Assembly: GCA_027596945.1 (NCBI GenBank)
Contig: JADGJH010000243.1
Span: 1-13,522, forward strand
Reading direction: 5' to 3'
Length of the DNA: 13,522 nt
Source: Physocladia obscura
Taxonomy: Eukaryota > Chytridiomycota > Chytridiomycetes > Chytridiales > Chytriomycetaceae
Part shown: in pieces, positions 1 through 7,731 of the stretch
Layout: each line of letters begins with the position of its first letter
Position numbering within the stretch: position 1 is the stretch's first letter
Program-made: the position numbers and the translations under genes
Notes under the pieces: model-generated
What the model saw: only the letters and a program-made list of their open reading frames with translations
What the model was told of the DNA's origin: nothing
The model's database searches: none

Positions 1-189
1 TGTTTGATGATATGTTTGTCTTGTTTTTGGTTTTGATTTTGACTTTTCTGCTGTTTTCTCTTTTTTTTTTTTCTTTTCTTTTCTGCTTTCTCTGGTTCTG
101 GTTGAGACAAAATTGTCTGAGATTTGGGCTGTGTTGGGGAGAAAAAATTTTTGACTGCAAAAATGTTTTTTGTATCCCAAATAAAGCTA
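1..189. other. Pyrimidine-rich stretch, no gene
   Basis: The plus strand is strongly T-rich, with an uninterrupted T run near 60-72 followed by mixed TC tracts. A short open frame over it (12-266) encodes only Leu/Phe/Ser low-complexity sequence, as expected from poly-T DNA, so I do not call it. An AATAAA hexamer lies near 179-184 and could be a poly(A) signal of a plus-strand gene to the left, but no coding sequence is visible to support that. Confidence 0.5.
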
Positions 190-960
190 CCCATAACCCG
201 TTTTTAAAAAATATAACGCCACGTTCCGCAACGAAAAACGAAATAACAAATAACCCAATAACCTGATCACGTTGTGTTTTAGTGAAAATTTCCGCATAGA
301 CTTGACTATTGGAAATTGCTTAACAAATACACCTAAAATTCGTTCAACAACATTTCCAAACATTCTTTGAGATGATACTGAATTCCACAATATTGCACAA
401 ATATTTGATTAGTGAGTGTATCTGGCATCGGCAAGTAAAAAAGCCTGGTGGAATTTTAAATCTATGTTCAAATACATCTGCCAAAAAATTGCGCCGACCC
501 TTCCCAGCCAGCATGCACAACGTGAAACAGCATATCAAAGCCACAAAATCCCAAAACATTTTGCGAAAGAATGCCACCTTTCCTGTTTCTCCATTGTTTC
601 TGGAACTGCAGCATGAATTTGAATTCCAACTAGAGTGCCAACGCAGTTAGCGAAGAATGAGTACATCTTTGGATTATTCATAGTTACAGCAGAAAGTGTG
701 GTAAACTCAGTTTGAATGACAAGAAATTTTTTTTGGAGTTCAAGGTTTACAATTTTCGGAAACTCATACGTAAGGAGGAGGTGAAGGTATCAAAAATACA
801 GTTCTTTCTGACAACAAAATTTGTTCAATCTATTTTTATGGAAAAATACAAGCCAATTATTGAATGGTCTTGCAGGAACAATGTATGATTTAAGTTTAGT
901 TAGCAAACCGTTCATTTCTATCATTTTCAAGTCAGTATGTAATGATTTTGTTGAGCTGAA
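190..960 (-). pseudogene. Degenerate Harbinger/PIF transposase relic
   Basis: On the minus strand the successive blocks of a Harbinger-type (DDE_Tnp_4) transposase occur in the right order but in different frames. About 790-538 holds NNPKMYSFF and CVGTLVGIQIHAAVPE, matching the family's N-x-P-K-F-Y and C-I-G-A-L-D-G-T-H-I. About 555-475 holds HAGWEGSAQ, matching AGWEGSA. About 470-437 holds FEHRFKIPPGFF. Near 430 comes LADARY, matching LADAGY. 377-363 encodes YHLKE, and about 375-265 holds NVVERILGVFVKQFPI. At least four frame changes and in-frame stops separate the blocks. The first catalytic Asp (DGTHI) is Val here, while the second Asp (LADARY) and the Glu (VVERI) remain. Homology fades above about 800 and stops near 265, so the C-terminus is missing. 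I could not identify terminal inverted repeats or the 3-bp target duplication. It is a dead copy that cannot encode a working enzyme. Confidence 0.85.
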
Positions 961-1310
961 ATATTCTGGGGTTGATACGGTTTCTTAAACATTAAATTTA
1001 TTTTAATTTGTCAACAAAGCTTCAGACCAACGCTTTTGACCTTCTTTTGAAGGGAAAAAAAAACGGCTTTTATTACTATTATTATTAATATTATTCATTC
1101 TTATTCTTTGTAATTCTTTCTTCTTTACCATTTTATCGTCCCATCCTTACTCATGTCTTTTATCGTTTCCTAATTATGGGAACATTTCAGGTGCAAATCC
1201 ATGATTGATAACTGGCACAATTTGGTGGATTTATATCTTTTGAGCTGTTCAATAAATAATTTCAAAAATTTCAGAAATATTTTTTGGGCAAATTGGTTTT
1301 TTTTTGAAGA
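961..1310. other. Noncoding upstream region of the Stealth gene
   Basis: About 350 bases without a supportable gene lie between the transposon relic and the Stealth-like start codon. They include an ATT-type simple repeat at 1071-1095 and T-rich tracts. The sequence should hold the promoter and 5' UTR of the downstream gene. Two acceptor-like pyrimidine-CAG sites (about 1190 and 1274) would allow a 5'-UTR intron, but nothing confirms one. No clear TATA box was chosen. Confidence 0.5.
1071..1095. repeat. ATT-type imperfect microsatellite
   Basis: Imperfect tandem TTA/ATT trinucleotides in AT-rich upstream DNA. There are a few interrupted units and no coding role is evident. Confidence 0.6.
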
Positions 1311-2977
1311 ATGCGTGGATTTGTAATTGTGTTGTTTTTGCTGAAAGCTGTATTGGGACGATCTGAAAATGCCGATGAAGCACATCCGAAAAAATCAAAT
1401 GGAGTTGGAGTAAATGGAGTAAACTCGGAGTTACACGATGAAAAGATTGACGTGCTTCTCGGCGCAGAACTGGAAATTGGAATTGGGTCAGGAGAGCAAT
1501 TGACGTTCCAATCAGAATTAAATTCGGAGCCTGTATCAAAGTCAAACCGGTTTTCTGAGGTTGGCGCAAAGCAAGCATTCGAATCGGACGAAAAACATTC
1601 GCCGGAGATGCGTGCTGCATTGTCGCCACAGTGGGCTTTTGCTAGACACGTGCCCGTCGTTTACACGTAAGTTTGAATTTTATTTCGTTTTCATCAGCGA
1701 AGCGAAGGAGATATTAAAATATAAAAATATTTAAGATGGGTGAATGGATCGTTACCCGATTATCGCGTGCAACGCCGTACGGCCCAGGTCGCTTTTGACG
1801 CGTCACTAGCGCCAGAGCAACGCGCCGCAACTGCTGCACTTGACGGGGTGCAGCGAGATCGGGACAATGGCGAATTGGTGTGGTCTGTGCGAAGTTTGCA
1901 ACGATTTGCTCCGTGGTGGGAAGGTGACCTGATTATTGTTGCACCAGAGGGTCATGTGCCAAACTGGCTCAATGTTGAGAAAATATCTAACAGGCTTTTT
2001 GCAAACTCGAAAACCAAAGTTCGCGTCGTGGCGCAGGAGGACATTATTCCGGATGTAAATAAAGTTTTTCAGATTTTTGTTGCATTAATTTTATTAAACA
2101 GAAATATAACCCGACTTACAATACAAACGCCATTGAACTTTATCTTGAAAGAATTCCCGGCATTCCTGACTCTGAAAATTTCTTGATTCATATGAACGAT
2201 GACTACTTTTTTGCTTCTCCTATTTGGCCATGGGTACTCCTTTTACATAATTCCTGAAAGGCAATACATAAACTCATAAACTTCTGCATGCAGGACTTTT
2301 TCACTGCGTCAAAAAAACCGTGGCTGAACTTTGAGTCGACACAAATTCATGGCGGTTCTGTACAACATGAAGAAATTAAAAATACTGGTCAAACCTGGTT
2401 CAGCGCAATTTTCAAAACCAACGGCCTCCTTAACGACACTGCTGGAATATGGATGAACTATTTACGCCATGCGCCAACCGTTCTGGACAGACGTGCTTTC
2501 CTTATTATGCGCCATTTATATGCAAACGAAATTGAAGAAACTATGAAGAATAAATTCCGTTCGACTACAGACCTTGTTCCTCCGCTTCTCCACCATGGAA
2601 TTCTCCTATCTCCGAAAATTAATGAAATGGGCAGCGGTGGTGATGCTGTTGCTACTGGCGGCGTACCTATTCCATTGGAAAAAGCTAATCGCGAATACAA
2701 ACTGTTTCAAATAAATGATAATTTGGAGAGCGTTAATGCCGAAATTTCATCTAGTTTATTTGACGATAGTCTTTGGGATTTTGAGGATGGTATTGATAAT
2801 TTTAAAACAAAAAGCAAATTTGGGATCAAATGCTTTGTTTTGAATGATGCGTATGGACCTGATCTGGGACAGAGTGAATACATTAAAGCTGTACTTTGGG
2901 ACTTTTTTGAGGGAAATAGTTTCAAATCCAAGTATGAAAAAGAGGAATTCGAGATTAGTTTCAATGATGTTAGTTAA
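1311..2977 (+). CDS. Stealth-family (GNPTAB-like) sugar-phosphate transferase
   Basis: Exons are 1311-1666, 1736-2054, 2102-2233 and 2294-2977, giving 496 aa. The start is the first ATG after an in-frame TGA and opens a hydrophobic signal peptide or anchor (MRGFVIVLFLLKAVLG), so the product should enter the ER/Golgi. Residues 20-110 are a polar, low-complexity linker. The four Stealth conserved regions follow: VVYTWVNGSLPDYR (about 116-129); RDNGELVWSVRSLQRF (161-176) through WEGDLIIV and LIHMNDDYFF (253-262); a third block near RHAPTVLDRR (327-336) with the downstream FRSTTDL; and CFVLNDAYGP (449-458) ending in SKYEKEEFE. The family moves hexose- or GlcNAc-1-phosphate from a nucleotide sugar to a glycan; human GNPTAB makes the lysosomal mannose-6-phosphate tag. 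The Notch-like and other accessory domains of animal GNPTAB are absent, so this is a bare catalytic core. Donor and acceptor substrates cannot be inferred. The first intron ends in an AAG acceptor. Confidence 0.88.
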
Positions 2978-3089
2978 TAAGATGCTTTTTTTTTTTCTTT
3001 TTTGGAACTTTGCCATCGGGACTTTGTGATTATGTTTTTTTTTGTATTTGCTTTTGTTTTTTTGCTTTTCTAATAGTTATATTTATTCA
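2978..3089. other. Convergent 3' spacer, poly-T rich
   Basis: Only 112 bases separate the stop codons of the Stealth-like gene (plus) and IFT74 (minus). The spacer is built of T runs interrupted by short mixed sequence. The two 3' UTRs must be very short or overlap as antisense transcripts. Confidence 0.75.
3082..3087 (-). promoter_or_regulatory. Poly(A) signal AATAAA of IFT74
   Basis: On the minus strand a canonical AATAAA begins two bases after the IFT74 TGA stop codon. It is the only such hexamer at a suitable distance and implies a very short 3' UTR. Confidence 0.55.
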
Positions 3090-5790
3090 TCAACGTGCCG
3101 GTGGAAGTGAAAGTAGTTTGCCACGTATCGAGTTGAGTTCATCGACTAGCTGCATACTTTCAATTGCAACCGTTTTATAGTCACTCTCTGCCGTCTTGCT
3201 GACAATATCTGAAGTTTTATTTTTTAGGATTTATTAAAAATGACAAAAAATAAAAAAAATAAAAAACTCGCATTCTTTTAAATGAAAATTATTGGATTCG
3301 TCTGTTGTTGTTGTTATTATGGTTCTTATGTTGTTATTTTTTCAAGTATTTCAAAAACTAACGGTGTCTCAAGCGTTGCTCTAAAGCGCCAAGTTGCGTA
3401 AATGTTTCGTTTTCATTCATATGAGACCTTTTTGCCTCCTGTTTCGAAACAAGCGTCTTGCAATAGCTTTTCAATGTGTCACGTTGCGTTTTTAGGAATT
3501 CACGATCATTCAAATTTTTCTAAAATGAAAATATTATGTAATTTTTTTTTGTTAGGGATTATGAGTAAAAATACCTTTTTCATTAATTCGGCTTCACGTT
3601 TTACATCTTCAATATTGGAGACTTTTTTTATATCGGACTCCAACTTTTCAATCTTGTCATTCAAAAACTCTAACTCTGCATTCAGTTTGGTTTCAAGTTG
3701 ATTGACTTTTTCAAAATCTTGAAGACGACGTTCCCTCTCTTTAAATAAAATCTTGTAAGATTTTTTGAAGAACTATATATTATTACCAATTATAAGTCCT
3801 TCCATTGTACTTTCTGAATTCTTCATTTCTTTTTCTTTGAATTTCAAGTCACTTTGAAGCTCTTGATGATCTTGCTGGGAAGGTAACTTGCTCCCATCAT
3901 TCTTTGCTAGAGTTTTAATACGATGTAAGAGACTAACGATATCTCTTTCAATCGTTTCATTTTTTTTAATAGCTTCGTTTTTCTTGTCGTCGAAGGTGTC
4001 AAGAAATGCCGTCATTTCTCTGTCTTTTTTGACCAATTCTTCGTATTTTCCGGATTTATCTCCTGCCAAAGAGTTAAATTTTTTCAGTCAAAAAATCCTA
4101 CATTATTCACCTTGATTTACATCAGTATCCATTTCAATTTGGGACAATGCCTCATTGAATTTATGGGCTTGTTCATCCAACTCAGTGATTTTTCGTTCCA
4201 TTGCTGATGTTTCCTGATTATCACTTTTGACCTGAAGACATTTGTATAAGTCTCAGCTAAAATAAGCTAATTTTTGTTGTTCTTTACTCTTTCCGACCTG
4301 TTCAAGCAGTCGATTTTTTTCCATTGGTCCTGCCTCTCGATCAAGCGCATTCAGCATTTCTTCCATTTCTTTGCGTTTGTTGCGTAAGCCCATCAATTTT
4401 TCATGGTAGACAAGGGCGCGTTGTTTCACAGTGTCATGTCTTATTTCTTGCTTGAGTATTGATTCTTTTGCAATAAGGTCATCAAGTTCGATTTGGCGAC
4501 GATGTATTTCTTCAATGTAATGCGAGTTGTGATTCTTGGATTCAATATAAATTGCACGTCTTTCTGGCTCCTAGAATGTTCAAAAATATATAATTGCAAG
4601 TTTTTTGTTTGTATATGATATTCATATACCAGCTCATTTATTTGAGATTCGGATTTTTGGCGCTCTTCCTCAATGCTTTTTTCAACTTCCCGAATCAACA
4701 AATCTTTTCTAACATCGCGAGATTTGCTACATTTATGGAGAAAAGCAATAATATATTATAACTTACTGTTGCCTTTGCATGAAAATTTCGTCAAGGGTTT
4801 GACTTTCGCGTTGATTTTTGCTTTTCAATTGAGCGCAGTGCTTCTCTATGTCACTAAGATCTGAATCGGTATGCAGTTTGTCAATAAGAGTATTCAAATC
4901 CCCCAGTTGGCCCTGCAGCTCACGCAGTTCATTTGCTAACGTATCGGAACTGATATGAGCATATTTGTTGTTCTTTAGTTGGCAAAAATAAAAATAGTGA
5001 AAAATAACCGTTTTTCAAATGCGGTGTAATTACTGTTTTCTTTGTTCATTATCTCAGTTTCGTTGTTCATTTTGTTTATTTCTGATGTCAGTAGGTTTAT
5101 TTTTTGCCGTAATTCGGCTTGCCAAAATGTTCGATCTTGAATTTGGCGTCCGATACCAGCTGTTTAAAAATTTATTATACTTCTGCAATTTTTTGGCATG
5201 AGATGTGAATCTTACTCTGTGCAGTCCCTTTAATTCCACCTAAGCCTTGCTGAGTCATTGGTCGATCGGCAACTTGAAATCCTGGTTTAAATAGAAACTA
5301 AATATTTTAATTTAGAATTCTGGAGATAATAGTACCGAAGCCGCTACGCATATTTCCTGTCATGGGTCTCGCGGCAGTTCCCGGTGCACGACCTGTTGTA
5401 CCCTTTAAAAAATTTCAGCAGCGTATCGAAATAATAGACTAATCAATACCGGTGCTGGAGGAGGTCCTGTCGTTCGTTTGGTGAATAAGAAAACAAGGGA
5501 AAAAAATAATTGAAAAACCTGCTCGGCTTCCGGGGACAGCCGGCGCCGCCAAATTGCCGCCACTTCGAGAATTAACGGGGCCACTCCAGTCTATTTTAAG
5601 GCCACCAAATTAGTGAGCTCAATTTTGTTTTTTAAACAAACAAAATGCAATATGTACTTGGCGTGTTTCCAGATCTACTGTTTGGTCGATTTGCAAGCGA
5701 CCCGGTCGGTGGACGCCCTGATGTTACGGCTTAGTTGATTTATTTCAGCATGATATGCGGTATTTGATGATCACGTTGTTTACCATACAT
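3090..5790 (-). CDS. IFT74: Intraflagellar transport protein 74 (IFT-B core)
   Basis: Sixteen exons in transcription order: 5790-5784, 5717-5658, 5590-5519, 5466-5450, 5402-5336, 5281-5216, 5159-5009, 4949-4767, 4726-4630, 4570-4298, 4231-4111, 4062-3787, 3738-3575, 3519-3363, 3301-3272 and 3208-3090. They total 619 codons, against about 600 aa in human. IFT74 pairs with IFT81 in the IFT-B core that carries tubulin and other cargo along the axoneme. Residues 1-96 are a basic Gly/Pro/Arg/Ser-rich head ending in the signature ADRPMTQQGLGGIKG. The rest is long coiled coil with conserved landmarks: ELRELQGQLGDLN (about 153-165), GPMEKNRLLEQVKSDNQE (spanning the 4298/4231 junction), KYEELVKKDREM, and NNFHLKEYIVSKTAESDY (574-591). 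The first coding exon (ATG TAT G) is the least certain, since no other in-frame ATG precedes the head. Exons of 7, 17 and 30 nt and an apparent GC-AG intron are unusual. Other boundaries fit phase and family. Confidence 0.92.
3209..3271 (-). other. Probable GC-AG intron in IFT74
   Basis: The intron between exons 15 and 16 appears to begin with GCGAGT rather than GT. Using it gives a tyrosine codon at the junction and the sequence LKEYIVSKTAESDY, which matches IFT74 (human MKEFIATKSQESDY) without a gap. The nearest GT donor (GTTTTT, two bases away) joins in frame only to a later acceptor and loses two conserved residues. GC-AG introns are a known minority class handled by the major spliceosome. 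Confidence 0.65.
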
Positions 5791-5846
5791 TTTCAGTCAA
5801 ATTTGTCAGAAAACAAAAATAATTCATGTCCTTTTTTTTTTTTAAA
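5791..5846 (-). promoter_or_regulatory. Short IFT74 upstream / transporter 3' spacer
   Basis: Only 56 bases lie between the transporter stop codon and the proposed IFT74 start, both on the minus strand. They contain an A run (T run on plus) and no AATAAA. The IFT74 promoter must extend into the last transporter exon, or the transporter transcript must end inside IFT74. No specific promoter motif was recognised, and no AG lies immediately before the ATG, so there is no sign of a trans-splice acceptor here. Confidence 0.45.
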
Positions 5847-7710
5847 TCAAACCCACCCGATTATCCACCACCATCCTAAACCAACAGTCCCAAACACACT
5901 TAAATAAATGATTGCAGAATAAACTCCAAATAAATGCCACTCCTGTTTTGTGAAAGCATTTTTTGAAAAATACATGAGAACAATTCCAGAGGAATACGAT
6001 GTGAGACAGGCTGAGATGCCAGAGCTATAACTAATTAGAGCAGTAATCAAGAAAGGAGGGCATTTAGCTGCCTTTGCTGCGAGAAACAGTGGTGTTGACA
6101 AAGAAATTATATGGGCTGTGATACTTGAAAATAGATACTGGTCCAAAAAAATTGTGAAAAAAATTAGAGTTGACAACGTGAAAAAATGCGCCAACCATAG
6201 TAGCAAAGTAAAAAGAACCTAAAACTAGTGACGCTGACATAGGACCCAGACCATCAATTAGAACGTCTTTGCACCATTCGCCGACAATTTGACTGATGCC
6301 CAGCTTAGTCATCTGTTCAACAATCAAAACCATGCCAGCAAGCCAAAAGAAAGAATCCCACGCCTGCGTTGTTTTTTTTTATATAGTTTTTTTAAATGCA
6401 TTTTAGAAAAATATTTGACAATGTAAATAAAAATTAAAACCTGGCCATTATCTCTAATATCGCCCCAATCAATTATACCAACACATATCATTGCATTTAA
6501 GCCCATCAATGCGACCAATCCATCAGGAAGAACGTCAAAAACCCAAGTAATCAAGCATAATCCCATTATTATACACGTTGCGATTTCAGAGTCACTAATT
6601 GCCCCCATTTCATCTAACTGAATATTCGCAGTCTCTAAAATTTGATTTGAGTCATAACAAGATGTTTCCGATGAAGATCCGGCCAAGTGCCAAAAGAAAA
6701 TCGGAAGTATAAAAAGTAGGGTTGCCATGGGAACCCAAGAGCCCCATCTACATATGTCATTATAAACATAAAATTATAGAAAATGATGTAATAATTAGAC
6801 GAAGAAAATTGCTTTCGGGTTAAGCATACAGCCATTCTAGAAATCCGAATTCAATCTCGAAAACAAGCTCAGCGGATTCCGCTACAATTGGGTTTCCAAC
6901 AGTTCCATAGAAAAACGCAGACGAGGATAGCAGATTTGCGTGTAGTCCGCATAATATTAAATATCGCTCGAGAAATGGATTTTGAAGGGTTGTTGAAAGT
7001 GAAGATACAATTGGAAATATCAACGCGCCACCTCTGGCAGTGTTGCTTGGAATCAAACACCCAGCAACCATTTCAATCAAAAAAAGAGCTGGCCCGAGAG
7101 CAAAAGGCGAAGTAGAGTAATAAGAGATAATCTAGAAAATACAATATATCCAAAAGCAAGATTCAAGAAATGTGAGAAAAAGCTGTGTCGAAAATCTTAC
7201 GAGAAGGGATATACGTTTTGCAAGCCGCGACTTATTTACAGCCAAACCAAGGTTGAACGCAGCCCATACCAACCACGACAAGGGAAGCGCGAATCCGGCA
7301 AGAGCTTCTTCGAAAGCGTGTTTTGATGAAGAGCATTCGCCAAAGACTGAATTCGGCAAGGTCGACAATTGGATTGCTGGAAGTGGTACTTGGCAAACCC
7401 ATTTGTTTGCTAATGTGAGAAATAGCAAAGTCGTTAAGACAATCACGGAGACAGGAACAGCAGAAGCCAGCAAAGTCACAATGGCAACAGCAAACGTGCC
7501 AAAAACGACAATGCGCGCATTATCGAAGCTGATAAAAACGCGAACGGCCAATCCGGCAGCCACCAAGGTAACAGCGACAACACTACCGTAAACCAAACGT
7601 TGACGTTCGCGGTAAGTCGTGGTAATATTTCTCGTTCTAATCGGAGTTTCTGTTACCGTCCCAGCCTCATTGGGGCTTTCATTCACCAACAACCGTTGGG
7701 ATTCTTCCAT
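5847..7710 (-). CDS. DASS-family dicarboxylate/anion transporter
   Basis: Exons in transcription order are 7710-7201, 7131-6830, 6747-6441, 6363-6196 and 6137-5847, giving 525 aa, the usual size for DASS (Na_sulph_symp) carriers. Residues 1-38 are a hydrophilic cytosolic tail, followed by many hydrophobic spans. Family marks are HAFEEALAGFALPLSWLVWAAF (exon 1, in part), KRISLL, the first substrate/cation loop PSNTARGGALIFP (198-210), LHANLLSSSAFF and GNPIVAE, the AWDSFFWLAGM block (374-384), and the second loop SSITAHI (433-439). SNTARGG and SITAHI are typical of the bacterial CitT/plastid DiT1 branch, which exchanges 2-oxoglutarate, malate, citrate or similar, rather than the animal SLC13 branch. 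The substrate cannot be assigned. Exon 1 contains no second Met, so the start is fixed unless an upstream noncoding exon exists. Membrane location is not shown by any targeting signal I can identify. Transfer from bacteria is possible, but the five-exon structure shows it is long established. Confidence 0.87.
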
Positions 7711-7731
7711 TGAATTTCGAAAAGAAAGAAA
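7711..7731. promoter_or_regulatory. 21-bp divergent start-codon gap (shared promoter zone)
   Basis: The ATG of the transporter (minus) and the ATG of MMS19 (plus) are separated by just 21 bases, containing TTCGAA and an A/G-rich stretch. Both starts are well supported by coding content. No separate promoter fits in this space, so each gene's control elements and 5' leader must lie at least partly within the other's first coding exon, unless leaders are almost absent or distal noncoding exons exist. Confidence 0.6.

Noticed and set aside
187..265. Two ATAACCC-like copies as possible telomeric or terminal repeats
   Set aside because: The copies are few, imperfect and not matched in inverted orientation at the other end of the transposon relic.
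12..266. 84-residue open frame rich in Leu and Phe
   Set aside because: It is the translation of a poly-T/TC tract and then runs antisense over the transposon relic; there is no domain or conserved pattern.
1249..1629. 126-residue minus-strand frame
   Set aside because: It lies opposite exon 1 of the Stealth gene, whose signal peptide and in-frame continuation into conserved regions are convincing; the antisense frame has no recognisable content.
3402..4115. Plus-strand open frames at 3402-3701 and 3888-4115
   Set aside because: Ser/Phe-rich shadows of the Lys/Glu-rich IFT74 coiled coil on the opposite strand.
4950..4980. Acceptor AAAG before AACAACAAATAT for IFT74 exon 8
   Set aside because: It gives the wrong phase with the upstream donor; the CAG acceptor ending at 4950 restores EKRSDTLANELRELQG, matching the family.
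7172..7591. 139-residue plus-strand frame
   Set aside because: Antisense shadow of transporter exon 1, which carries clear DASS motifs.
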